Shown here in pieces: positions 52,670 to 62,146 of a stretch of DNA of 64,000 nucleotides. The notes below the pieces were generated by a model. The model worked only from the letters and a program-made list of their open reading frames with translations. It did not search any database and had not been told where the DNA came from. The DNA is from Mariniphaga sp041686935. Lineage in GTDB: Bacteria > Bacteroidota > Bacteroidia > Bacteroidales > Prolixibacteraceae. Position 1 is the stretch's first letter. Each line of letters starts with the position of its first letter. The stretch is from positions 62,001-126,000 of the forward strand of contig JAWLCW010000012.1 in the NCBI GenBank assembly GCA_041686935.1, in the 5' to 3' direction. The translations under genes were made by a program, and so were the position numbers.

Positions 52670-54889
52670 ATGTTCAATACGATTATTCAATTCATAATGG
52701 TTGCAATCTTTGCTTTACGGATTGTGAACCCGGCAATAGCCCAACCAAATCACGACTTCCTCCACAATAAATACGATGCACTGCACGATTCGCCAATGCA
52801 GCAAAAGTTCAGGCAAATTGCGCCCATGCCGTTCGGTGTAGTGTTTCTTCCGTGGGCCGGATGTACCGAAGAAGAAATGCGGCATCATTTCCGCATGATG
52901 AAAGAGCTGGGTTTCACCAACCTGAAACAAACCATGGCAACGCCGGAATGGCCGGAACACGAAACGTTACGAATTGCTTTGGAAGAAGGAATCATCCCGT
53001 TTTGGTATGGCGAAGGTGGCTGGGAGCCCATTACTCCTGAACTGCTCGGAAAACTGGGATTACCAAAAAATATGGATATCAAAGAAGCCCGTGAACACCC
53101 CAAAATGCTGGAATACCAAAAAGAAGTTTTATACAAACATCTGGAAGCATGGAAAAAAAATCCGGTGGAATATGACGGTAAAGTCTATTTTCATGAACCC
53201 GATGCTTTTTTACGCCCCGAAGATGAAAGGCCATTCAAAGAATGGATAAAAAAGCAATACAGTACCGTTGAAGAATTAACAAAAGCCTGGAACCAATATG
53301 AAGTGGGGATTAAAAGAGATACATACAAAAGCTGGAAAGATTTTGAAAACGACAACCTGGTGAAAACCATACCCGGCTCCGATGAAATTGTGCCTTCGGC
53401 AGGAAGGGAATACGGTCAGGTTCGCGATATTCTTCGTTATAAAGCCGACATGAACATTAAATACCTCGAAGCGACCAAAATTCCGTCTCACCCGGAGCAA
53501 CCGGTCAGGGCAGGTGGCGAAATGGGACTATTCCTTCCGTTTGCCTCGCGCGGCACCGACATGGAAGGGATTGCCGAACTGATGAAAGATCGCGGTTCTT
53601 TCTATCCTTCCATTCATTTGGCCTGGCATTTTGAGGAAACAGACTACGAAGTGGCACGGGCCATCTACATGCAGTCGTCTATCACAACCGACTGGTTTAA
53701 GGGTGGCTGGGCAGCAACCTGGGAAAGCACCGGCGGACCGCAACAATTTAGCGGCGGCAAAGGCTGGGATAGAAAAGGACAGGAAGGAACACCCGGGTTT
53801 ACCGTAAATGCCGGTACAATGACGCAGTTGTTGCTGTCCTATCTGGCAGGCGGTTTTAAAGGAGTCGGTCTTTGGGCATGGAATTACCGGAAGGCTGGCT
53901 GGGAATCGGGCGAATACGCATTGCTGAACCGCCAGAACGAGCCTTCGGAAAGGGCCATTCGTGCCGGACACATTGCCAAAGCCGCCAACAAATACCGCGA
54001 TGAAATCTGGCAGGCGCACAAGGAACCACTGGTGGGTGTTTTTGTGAACTGGGACAATGAAGCCATTTGGGCAGCAGTAGCAGGTCCCGGACGGACTCAT
54101 TTCAAACACTATCCGGTTCAGGCGAGAATCGGAATCAGCCGTGCACTAATCAATGCCAATATTCCCTGGGAGTATGTAACCCCATCCGATTTGAGAGCAG
54201 GTTTGGGGCCGCGTTATCAAATCATTTATATGCCGGCACATGCGGCAATAAACGAAGATTTGTTCCCGGTTTTTGAAGAATATGTGAAACAGGGCGGACG
54301 GCTTGTTATCGATGCCCCCGGCGGCTGGTGGACCGAACATGGAAAAGTACTCAATACCGGAAAAGGTTCCGCATTCGAACGTATTTTCGGGGCTTCCGTT
54401 GCTGATTTTCAGTACTCCAATAATGTTGTCTGGAAAATTGGAGAACATGTATTGGATGGTTTTGTGATGGACATTCATCCTACTTCAGCCAAAGTGATTG
54501 AACGTTTCCAAAACGGCAGGCCATCGGTTACTGAAAATAAACTTGGAAAAGGAACAGCCGTAATTATGGGTGCCGATGCTGCTTTCTCCATGAAATCACC
54601 CGGAAATGATTTTATGGAAAACTGGACGCTGAAACACACACTTGGCGGACTGAAATCGCCTTACGCCTGTCCCAATTCGATTGTTTACCGTTTGGCAGCC
54701 CCGGAAGCCGACCACTATTTTTTTATTAACGATGATGAACCGAAAATAACTTCGCTAACCTTTTCCGGTTTCCGTTACCAAACGTTCACCGATGCAGTAA
54801 CCGGTGAAACCATCGATCCTTCCGCCATTGAACTGGAAGGATACAGCGGAAGGTGGATAAGGTGTGAAAAGGCAGTAGCTGATCAATAA
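52670..54889 (+). CDS. GH42-like glycoside hydrolase, paralogue 1
   Basis: The 739-residue secreted protein (signal peptide to about residue 24, AIAQPNH) resembles GH42-type beta-galactosidases in layout: a TIM barrel with ALEEGIIPFWYGEGGWEPIT and the likely nucleophile region ATWESTGGPQQFSGG, then a trimerisation-like Rossmann domain (LGPRYQIIYMPAHAAI, EYVKQGGRLVID, about 510-620) and a beta-sandwich end with EGYSGRWIRCEK. The classical GH42 N-terminus is not clear, so a GH42-related family such as GH165 is possible. It shares more than half its residues with the protein at 58350-60530. Confidence 0.7.
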   Translation: MFNTIIQFIMVAIFALRIVNPAIAQPNHDFLHNKYDALHDSPMQQKFRQIAPMPFGVVFLPWAGCTEEEMRHHFRMMKELGFTNLKQTMATPEWPEHETLRIALEEGIIPFWYGEGGWEPITPELLGKLGLPKNMDIKEAREHPKMLEYQKEVLYKHLEAWKKNPVEYDGKVYFHEPDAFLRPEDERPFKEWIKKQYSTVEELTKAWNQYEVGIKRDTYKSWKDFENDNLVKTIPGSDEIVPSAGREYGQVRDILRYKADMNIKYLEATKIPSHPEQPVRAGGEMGLFLPFASRGTDMEGIAELMKDRGSFYPSIHLAWHFEETDYEVARAIYMQSSITTDWFKGGWAATWESTGGPQQFSGGKGWDRKGQEGTPGFTVNAGTMTQLLLSYLAGGFKGVGLWAWNYRKAGWESGEYALLNRQNEPSERAIRAGHIAKAANKYRDEIWQAHKEPLVGVFVNWDNEAIWAAVAGPGRTHFKHYPVQARIGISRALINANIPWEYVTPSDLRAGLGPRYQIIYMPAHAAINEDLFPVFEEYVKQGGRLVIDAPGGWWTEHGKVLNTGKGSAFERIFGASVADFQYSNNVVWKIGEHVLDGFVMDIHPTSAKVIERFQNGRPSVTENKLGKGTAVIMGADAAFSMKSPGNDFMENWTLKHTLGGLKSPYACPNSIVYRLAAPEADHYFFINDDEPKITSLTFSGFRYQTFTDAVTGETIDPSAIELEGYSGRWIRCEKAVADQ

Positions 54890-54934
54890 ATTTTGTAAAT
54901 TAAATCTGCATTACATCATTCAAATTCAACGATT

Positions 54935-55963
54935 ATGAAGTTTCAAATCCATTTGTTTTTCGCTTTTATCTTTATGGTTTCCTGCCATTCTGCAGTTGAA
55001 GAAAAGGAACAACCAAGGCAGATAAGCGGAATTTATCCTCACCTGGCCTATTACAATAACGAAGGTGAATGTGGCACCGGGGCTGTTGTTCCCTGGGCCG
55101 ACAGGTTATGGGTCATTACATACGGGCCTCATTTCCCTTTTGGATCTTCTGATAAACTCTATGAAATTACATCTGATCTTAAACTCATTCCTTTTGATGA
55201 AAGCATTGGCGGAACACCCGCCAACCGGATGATTCATAAGGAAAGTAACCAACTGTTCATCGGACCGTATGTTGTTGATAAGAAACGAAATGTCAGGGTA
55301 ATTTCGTACGAAGACATGCCGGGCCGGCATACCGGAAATGCACGACATCTGTTTGATCCTGCCGGGAAAATCTATTATGGAACTATGGAGGAAGGCTTTT
55401 ATAAGGTGGATGTAAATTCCCTTGAGGTTACTACTTTGTTTAAGGATGGAAATGTTATCAGGGAAGAGGGGCAAATGGCACAGGAGAATCTAATGCTGCT
55501 GGGTGCACATGGTATAGGGCTCTATTCCGGCCAGGGCGTCATGATTTATTCCAATAATGGCGAAACGGGGCAGGCTGCCCTCGAACGATTTGATGTTGAA
55601 TCTGGTGCGCTGTATGAATGGGACGGCAAAGACTGGAAACTGGTGCGCCGGATCCAGTTTGTAGAGGTTACCGGATCCGGAGAATATATTTTGCGTTCAG
55701 CCGATGGAAAGGCAGCAGTGTGGGTTGGCGCCATCGACGATTTATGGGAAATGGGAAAACCTACCGGCTATGGAGGGCCCTTGAAAAATTCGGAGGTGAA
55801 AGCAGGTGAACCCTCCGATCCTTTTCTCATAGGTTTTTACGATAAGCGTTCTTTGGAAATTTCGCACCAGGCTTCACAGCTTGTAAAATTCCGGATTGAA
55901 ATAGAGCCCATCGGCCATGATCCGTGGATGCTTTACAAAGAGGTTTCCGTTAACCCCGGCTAA
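54935..55963 (+). CDS. Beta-propeller-like lipoprotein, cut by an in-frame stop
   Basis: The visible 342 residues start with a lipobox (FMVSCHSA, Cys17). The body has repeated short beta motifs (VPWADRLWVITYGPHFPF, KLYEITSDLKLIPF, KIYYGTMEEGFYKVD, MLLGAHGIGLYSGQG) as in six- or seven-bladed propellers that bind or process sugars; I do not know the family. After VSVNPG comes TAA, but the same frame goes on for 32 more codons that look like a normal protein end. So the original gene probably ended at 56062. Confidence 0.75.
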   Translation: MKFQIHLFFAFIFMVSCHSAVEEKEQPRQISGIYPHLAYYNNEGECGTGAVVPWADRLWVITYGPHFPFGSSDKLYEITSDLKLIPFDESIGGTPANRMIHKESNQLFIGPYVVDKKRNVRVISYEDMPGRHTGNARHLFDPAGKIYYGTMEEGFYKVDVNSLEVTTLFKDGNVIREEGQMAQENLMLLGAHGIGLYSGQGVMIYSNNGETGQAALERFDVESGALYEWDGKDWKLVRRIQFVEVTGSGEYILRSADGKAAVWVGAIDDLWEMGKPTGYGGPLKNSEVKAGEPSDPFLIGFYDKRSLEISHQASQLVKFRIEIEPIGHDPWMLYKEVSVNPG

Positions 55964-56062
55964 AAATATGAGCATCGGTTCCCTGATGATTTTCAGGCCC
56001 GGTGGATACGGTTTGTGGCTGATAGAAATTGTTTGGCAACCGCATGGTTTGAATATAAATAG
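55964..56062 (+). pseudogene. C-terminal continuation beyond the in-frame stop
   Basis: In frame with the gene above, these bases encode KYEHRFPDDFQARWIRF and VADRNCLATAWFEYK and end with TAG. The pattern RFPxxFxARWIRxxADxxCxATAWFxY is strongly protein-like and typical for C-termini of such propeller proteins. A single change of a codon such as CAA or AAA to TAA would explain the break. Confidence 0.7.
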
Positions 56063-56121
56063 GAATGGTACAGCAGCGAACGAACCTGGAGTATGAGGTT
56101 AAAAATGAAAATACAAATACA

Positions 56122-58353
56122 ATGAAATTAAATAGAGTTTTATTGATAGTTATTCTTCTGATACTTAACTACAGCGTTGTATCACAAGACTTCACGCAGT
56201 ATGTAAACCCATTTATTGGTTCGTTGAATGATGGAAATACCAATCCAGGGGCAGTAATGCCCTGGGGGATGGCCTCCATTTCGCCGTTTAACGCATTCGA
56301 TACAATAAATCCACAGGCCTGGTGCCGAAGTCCGTATCTTTTTGGAAAACCCTACATTTCGGGATTTACACAACTAAATATCAGCGGCACGGGTTGCCCC
56401 GATCTGGGCACTTTCACTCAGGTAGCAACCACAGGTAAGCTGTCGTTTTTGCCTTCCCATAATGCTTCGTCCTATTCGCAGGAGGAGGCACTCGCCGGAT
56501 ATTACAGTGTTTTTCTTGATAAGTTCGGAGTAAAAGCGGAAATGACGGTAACCATGCGCACTACTTTGAGCCGTTATACTTTCCCGTCCGGGAGTTCAAA
56601 CATTATGGTGAATCTGGGCTTAGGACTTACCACCCGCTATGGGGCTGTGATTCAAAGGCTGAGCGATACCGAGATTGCAGGGTACAAAACAACAGGCAAC
56701 TTTTGCGGACTAACCAATTCGCAAATCGTCTATTTCTATGCAAAAGTAAGTAAGAAACCAGTGGAATCAGGTGTTTGGGACGGCCACAGAAAATACCATT
56801 GGTTTAAAAGGCCCATGCCGGGGAAAGATATTGGCGCCTATTTTACCTTTGAAACAACCGAAGGCGAGCAGGTGTTTGTGCAAACAGGTTTTTCTTTTGT
56901 AAGTATTGAAAACGCTAAATTAAACCTTGAAACCGAACAGCCGGATCCTGACTTTGATGTTGTTGCCAAAAAGGCAGGAGATGCCTGGAATAATGAATTG
57001 TCGAAAATTAAAGTGGAAGGCGGCACGGAAGATGACCGGATAAAATTCTATACAGCTCTGTATCACACACTTTTGCATCCACATGTTTTTAACGACGTAA
57101 ATGGTGAATACATTGGTTATGAAAGTCATAAGATTTACAACGCAGGCGAACGAAACCGTTATACCCTGTTTTCACTTTGGGATACCTACCGGACTGTACA
57201 TCCATTCCTTTCATTGGTGTATCCCAAAAGACAATCAGAAATGGTTTCCAGTCTGACCGGTATGTACCGGGAGGGTGGCTGGCTGCCCCGCTGGGAGCTG
57301 ACCGGCATGGAGACGGGTGTAATGGTAGGCGACCCTTCATTGCCCGTCATAGCCGATACTTATCTCAGAGGTATCCGCGATTTTGATATCAATCTGGGAT
57401 ATGAAGCCATGCGCAACAACGCTACTGCCGATCCGGCAATCAATATCATGCGTCCTGGTCTCGAATATTTGCTCCAATATGGATATATCCCTGATGATGC
57501 CCCGCCGGTTATGCACAATTTTCCAATGGATATGTATGAAAACATGCTCCGGCACCGGGTCGTGTGGGGCTCGGTATCTACATTGCTGGAATATGGCATT
57601 GCCGACTGGACCCTTGCGCAACTGGCGAAAGAACTGGGTAAAAACGAGGATTACGAAACGTTTTTTAAACGTTCGATGTTTTACCGCAACATATTTGATG
57701 AAAGCACAGGCTTTGTCAGGCCTAAACTCAGCGACGGCAAATGGGTAGAGCCTTTTGACCCGGCCAGCCACGATTTATCGTGCTTTACCGAAGGCAGTGC
57801 ATGGACTTATACCTTTATGGTACCGCACGATATGCAGGGGCTGATTCAACTTATGGGCGGACAGAAACACTTCGTGAATAAACTGCAGCAATGCTTCGAC
57901 GAAGGCCATTTTGATGTAACCAACGAACCCGACATAGCCTATCCTTTCCTTTTCAATTATGTAAAAGGTGAGGAATGGAGGACACAGAAAACAGTCAGGG
58001 AAATTGTAGAAAACGACTTCAAAAATGCCCCTGAAGGTATCCCCGGAAACGAAGATGTGGGCACACTCTCTGCCTGGCTGGTCTATTCAATGATGGGATT
58101 TTATCCCGATTGCCCTGCCAATATGGAATACCAGTTAACCAGCCCTGTTTTTTCAAAAATTACTATCGAATTCGATCCGGATTATTACGAAGGCAGGCAG
58201 TTTGTCATAGAAGCTCCTGAGGCTGGCCCCGATAACATGTATATCAAATCGATGCAACTTAATGGCAGGGCCCATAAAAAATATACCCTGCATCATAACG
58301 ATTTGGTGAAAGGTGGGAAATTAGTTTATAACTTAATGCATAAAAAACCATGA
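56122..58353 (+). CDS. GH92 exo-alpha-mannosidase family protein
   Basis: GH92 are calcium-dependent inverting exo-alpha-mannosidases. The start at 56122 (MKLNRVLLIVILL) places a signal peptide at the N-terminus; the frame is open to 56065 without benefit. Family motifs: QYVNPFIGSLNDGNTNPGA, MPWGMASISPFN, YTLFSLWDTYRTVHPFLSL, GGWLPRWELTGMETGVMVGD and GNEDVGTLSAWLVYSMMGFYP. Classical members read GNDDxGxMSAWYVFSALG, so this is a divergent member and its substrate may not be mannose. It overlaps the following GH42-like gene by ATGA. Confidence 0.92.
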   Translation: MKLNRVLLIVILLILNYSVVSQDFTQYVNPFIGSLNDGNTNPGAVMPWGMASISPFNAFDTINPQAWCRSPYLFGKPYISGFTQLNISGTGCPDLGTFTQVATTGKLSFLPSHNASSYSQEEALAGYYSVFLDKFGVKAEMTVTMRTTLSRYTFPSGSSNIMVNLGLGLTTRYGAVIQRLSDTEIAGYKTTGNFCGLTNSQIVYFYAKVSKKPVESGVWDGHRKYHWFKRPMPGKDIGAYFTFETTEGEQVFVQTGFSFVSIENAKLNLETEQPDPDFDVVAKKAGDAWNNELSKIKVEGGTEDDRIKFYTALYHTLLHPHVFNDVNGEYIGYESHKIYNAGERNRYTLFSLWDTYRTVHPFLSLVYPKRQSEMVSSLTGMYREGGWLPRWELTGMETGVMVGDPSLPVIADTYLRGIRDFDINLGYEAMRNNATADPAINIMRPGLEYLLQYGYIPDDAPPVMHNFPMDMYENMLRHRVVWGSVSTLLEYGIADWTLAQLAKELGKNEDYETFFKRSMFYRNIFDESTGFVRPKLSDGKWVEPFDPASHDLSCFTEGSAWTYTFMVPHDMQGLIQLMGGQKHFVNKLQQCFDEGHFDVTNEPDIAYPFLFNYVKGEEWRTQKTVREIVENDFKNAPEGIPGNEDVGTLSAWLVYSMMGFYPDCPANMEYQLTSPVFSKITIEFDPDYYEGRQFVIEAPEAGPDNMYIKSMQLNGRAHKKYTLHHNDLVKGGKLVYNLMHKKP

Positions 58354-60530
58354 TGCGATCAATTATTTTCAGTTTTATTTTATTTGCGTTTGTACCCACA
58401 TTCGCGCAACACAATTTCCTGCACGATTTGTATGATCAGATGCACGATTCGCCCCTGCAGCAGAAGTTTAAGACCATCAGACCCATGCCCACCGGCGTAG
58501 TGTATTTGCAAAGGCCAGGAGAAGGCGAAGAAGAAATTCGCCGGCATTTCCGTCTGATGCAAGAGTTGGGATTTAACTGTTTAAAACAGGTGCAGGCTGT
58601 ACCCGGCTGGACAAACCAGCAGTTGGAAAAAATTGCGCTGGAAGAGGGAATCATTCCATGGTGGTATGGTGAAGGTGGCTGGGAGCCAATTACAGAGGAG
58701 CTGCTTAAAAAGCTGGGAATTCCTCTCAAAGCCGATATGGAAGCCATCAGAAATCATCCGAAAATGATAAAATACCAGAATGATCTGATGGCCGATCGCA
58801 TAAAAAGGACTGAAGACAGGGTAAAAAGCGGAAAAAAAGACTGGGATATAGCCGGGAGAAGTGTCGCTTTCGAACCCGAACTGGGAGGCAGGGGCACCGA
58901 CCTCAGTCCTAAAGGCAAGGAGCTATTTGTTGAATGGGTTAAAAATGAATATAAAACCATTGATAAGTTAAACCATGCCTGGAATCAGAACCATGTATAT
59001 CTTCAGCCTTCCAATTATGTGCCTTTTGCTTCATGGGAAGACTTTGATAAGAGATGGCATCTCATAAATAATAAAGAGTATCGTCATCTGCGCGATATTC
59101 TGAGGTTTAAGGTAGAGCATAGCCTTGGATCTGTTAAAAATACCATCGACGAGTTTTATGCCTTTGACAAAAACCATGTTTTCAGGGGAGGTGGTGAGTT
59201 GAGCCTTTTCCTTCCCCAGGCCCACATGGGGGTTGATCTGGAAAGCATAGCCGGGCTGATGAAAGATTATGGATCTTTCTACCCATCCATTCACTTTGCC
59301 TGGCATTTTTTTCCCAACGATTATGAACTGGTGCGTCCATTTTATATGCAGTCTTCCCTGGCCAACGATTTTTTCAAAGGGGGTTGGGCTGCTACATGGG
59401 AATCTACCGGTGGGCCCCAGCAATTCAGTGGTGGCAAGGGAGGTGCAGGATTCACTGTTGATGAAAGGGTAATGACACAATTTGTCCTTAGCCAGATTGC
59501 AGGTGGTTTTAAAGGTTTTGGTCTTTGGGCATGGAATGTCCGTACTGCCGGATGGGAAACCGGTGAATATGGTTTGCTGGACAGACATAATCAGTTAACA
59601 CCACGAGCTGTTAAAGTTGGGAAAATTGCCCAGGCCATGCAAAAATATCGCGACGAAATCTGGGATGCGAAGAAAGAACCCATTGTTGGTATTTTATATG
59701 ATTGGGAAAATGAAGCAACCTGGGCGGCCATGTCTGAAAACGGACGTGATCATTTCCGGATGGAACCCATTTTTGCCCGTATCGGAATAAGCCGTGCACT
59801 TATCAATGCCAATGTCCCTTTTGAGTACGTAACTTTTAATGATCTGAAAAAAGGGCTTGGCCCACGTTACCAGGTAATATTTCTTCCTCAGCAACTCAAC
59901 ATCGGTAGCGAGTTGATGCAATTTTTAACAGGCTATGTAGAACAAGGTGGCCGTTTGGTTGCCGATATGCCCCTGGGCTGGTTCGATGAATATTCAGCTT
60001 TGCTGTATTCCGACAAGGGCAGTCCATTTGAAAAACTATTTGGAACTACCATCAACGATTTTCAATATTCAGGGGTAAATGTTACCCATTCCATGGATGA
60101 TTTTACACTTGAAGGATTCGTGATTAACCAGACCCCCTCCACGGCCAGAGTATTGGCAAATTACGACAATGGATTGCCTGCCATCACCGAAAATTCCCTC
60201 GGCAAAGGTAAAGCAATCGCGTTAGGCTATCAGGCTTCCATGATGTGCTTTAAACCCGGAAACGACGAGGCTGAGAAAAAAATGCTGAATTATGTGCTGG
60301 GAGAGATTCGCTCACCTTATGCTGCGGAGGGCGCTCTGGTGTACCGCCTGGCCAGCCCTGCCGCCGATCATTATTTTGTGATCAACGAAGGTCCGGCAAA
60401 CCCCGTTCGGCTATGGACAAATTTTAGGTACAAGCGCGTTTTTGATGCTGTTACCGGCGAGGAACTTAAGATGGGCGATCCCATCCAACTCGACCGCAAT
60501 AGTGGCAGGTGGCTGAGGTTTGAGAAATAG
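58350..60530 (+). CDS. GH42-like glycoside hydrolase, paralogue 2
   Basis: The 726-residue secreted protein has a signal peptide (to about residue 20, PTFAQHN) and the same architecture as paralogue 1: KIALEEGIIPWWYGEGGWEPIT, GGGELSLFLPQAH, AATWESTGGPQQFSGGKGG, a trimerisation-like domain and NSGRWLRFEK. It lacks the KGWDRKGQE insert of paralogue 1 around its active site. It is translationally coupled to GH92 by a 4-bp overlap. Two copies in one operon suggest two linkages or two chain positions. Confidence 0.7.
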   Translation: MMRSIIFSFILFAFVPTFAQHNFLHDLYDQMHDSPLQQKFKTIRPMPTGVVYLQRPGEGEEEIRRHFRLMQELGFNCLKQVQAVPGWTNQQLEKIALEEGIIPWWYGEGGWEPITEELLKKLGIPLKADMEAIRNHPKMIKYQNDLMADRIKRTEDRVKSGKKDWDIAGRSVAFEPELGGRGTDLSPKGKELFVEWVKNEYKTIDKLNHAWNQNHVYLQPSNYVPFASWEDFDKRWHLINNKEYRHLRDILRFKVEHSLGSVKNTIDEFYAFDKNHVFRGGGELSLFLPQAHMGVDLESIAGLMKDYGSFYPSIHFAWHFFPNDYELVRPFYMQSSLANDFFKGGWAATWESTGGPQQFSGGKGGAGFTVDERVMTQFVLSQIAGGFKGFGLWAWNVRTAGWETGEYGLLDRHNQLTPRAVKVGKIAQAMQKYRDEIWDAKKEPIVGILYDWENEATWAAMSENGRDHFRMEPIFARIGISRALINANVPFEYVTFNDLKKGLGPRYQVIFLPQQLNIGSELMQFLTGYVEQGGRLVADMPLGWFDEYSALLYSDKGSPFEKLFGTTINDFQYSGVNVTHSMDDFTLEGFVINQTPSTARVLANYDNGLPAITENSLGKGKAIALGYQASMMCFKPGNDEAEKKMLNYVLGEIRSPYAAEGALVYRLASPAADHYFVINEGPANPVRLWTNFRYKRVFDAVTGEELKMGDPIQLDRNSGRWLRFEK

Positions 60531-60631
60531 GTATTTAGGAGAAGCATAAGCATAAAATTCTTATTATGAGTTTGAAGGAGATTTTTTGATATGCATCGAA
60601 TTTAATTTTAAATAATCGAAAAAACCAAAAA

Positions 60632-62146
60632 ATGATTGCAAATCATAAAGGAAAATTCAACAAGACAGGCAACCTTTTTATTTTTTTTATTACTGCTGTT
60701 TTATTTTCAGCTTGTTATGCCCGACAGCAAACCGACGGGTTATATAATATCCTTGATTACGGTGCCAAAGGCGACAGCCTCACCATGAATACGGTGGCAA
60801 TACAGAAAGCGATAGACGTTTGCACGGCAGACGGCGGTGGAAGAGTGTTGGTGCCGCAGGGAAAATTTATAACAGGTGAATTGATGCTTAAAAGCAATGT
60901 AGAACTTCATCTGATGAAAGGGGCATACCTTTATGGCTCCGTTTCTGTATCCGATTATCCTTACATGATTACGTGCATGAAATCATTCATGCCTAACGGT
61001 ATTGACCGTCAGGAATTTTTTGGGCTTATCATGGCAGAGGGTGCAGAAAACATTTCCGTTACCGGGAAAGGTACCATCGATGGTAGGGGAGCATACAGCG
61101 ACGATTTCAGGTGTTATCCCACTACCGAAGATGGCAGTTCGTGGCACAAACCCAAACGGCCCAAAATCATTATGTTTTATGATTGCAGGCATGTTAAAGT
61201 GCACGATGTTCATACCATTAATCCCAACAGTTGGGCGCAACATTATAAAAGGTGTGATTTTGTGGATATACGCGGCGTAACCATACACGCGCACGCCAAC
61301 GCAAATGGTGATGGAATCGACCTCGATGAATGCCGGGACGTAATGGTATCGGATTGTATTTTGGATACCGATGATAATGCAATCATCCTGAAATCTTTGG
61401 GAACACGCGATTGTGAAAACATTGCTGTTACCAACTGCATTTTTGCCAGTAAAATAACTGCAATAAAAACGGGTACCGAATCGGGTGGCGGATTTAAAAA
61501 TATTGCCATTTCAAATTGTATTATACGTTCATCATACGAAGAAGTGCATTACGACAAGCACCGGCAGCAGATGAACGGATCGGGCATTGCCCTGGAAATA
61601 ACCGATGGCGGCACTATGGACGGCGTTACCATTTCCAATATTGTGATGGAAGATTGCTACGCACCATTTTTTATACGTTTAGGAAATCGCGGAAGAAAGT
61701 ATGGAGGCGTTGAACCGGAACCCGGAAAGATGCGCAATATCATTCTCGACAATATTATCTGCAAGAGTGTAAGGAATAATTATACCAGTACTATTGCGGG
61801 CTTTCCCGGGCAATACATCGAAAACCTTACCATGTCTAACATTCGTATGGAGTGCGAGGGAGGTATCGGTCTCGACAATATCAACCCCATGCCTGAGAAT
61901 GAAAAAGATCATCCCTGGCCCGGTATGTATGGCAGGCATCAGCAATATCCTGCTTATGGTATTTTTTTCAGGCACGTAAAAAACCTGCGTATCTTTAATT
62001 TGCAGATTGAATTTGCAGAAAAAGACTTGCGACCGGCGCTTTATCTCGACAGGGTGCACAATGCTAAAATTCTCTATTCCGATTTTCAGGCGGTCGATGA
62101 ACCGGTAAATGTTATCCATTCATCAGATATTTCTATTGTAAAATGA
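60632..62146 (+). CDS. GH28 glycosidase, lipoprotein, tandem copy 1
   Basis: The 504-residue protein has a long N-terminus with a lipobox at Cys28 (AVLFSACYA). The GH28 beta helix begins at NILDYGAKGDS. The catalytic region reads NANGDGIDLDEC (Asp227, Asp230) and DTDDNAIILKSLGTRD (Asp247, Asp248), and KITAIKTGTESGGGF follows. The motif HxHANANGDGID is characteristic of the subgroup. Its stop overlaps the next GH28 by 4 bp (ATGA), and the two share about 60 percent identity, so they are a tandem duplication. Confidence 0.9.
   Translation: MIANHKGKFNKTGNLFIFFITAVLFSACYARQQTDGLYNILDYGAKGDSLTMNTVAIQKAIDVCTADGGGRVLVPQGKFITGELMLKSNVELHLMKGAYLYGSVSVSDYPYMITCMKSFMPNGIDRQEFFGLIMAEGAENISVTGKGTIDGRGAYSDDFRCYPTTEDGSSWHKPKRPKIIMFYDCRHVKVHDVHTINPNSWAQHYKRCDFVDIRGVTIHAHANANGDGIDLDECRDVMVSDCILDTDDNAIILKSLGTRDCENIAVTNCIFASKITAIKTGTESGGGFKNIAISNCIIRSSYEEVHYDKHRQQMNGSGIALEITDGGTMDGVTISNIVMEDCYAPFFIRLGNRGRKYGGVEPEPGKMRNIILDNIICKSVRNNYTSTIAGFPGQYIENLTMSNIRMECEGGIGLDNINPMPENEKDHPWPGMYGRHQQYPAYGIFFRHVKNLRIFNLQIEFAEKDLRPALYLDRVHNAKILYSDFQAVDEPVNVIHSSDISIVK

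Noticed and set aside
53528..54109. 193-codon antisense frame in GH42-like 1
   Set aside because: Mirror of the conserved barrel codons; the same kind of frame appears opposite paralogue 2.
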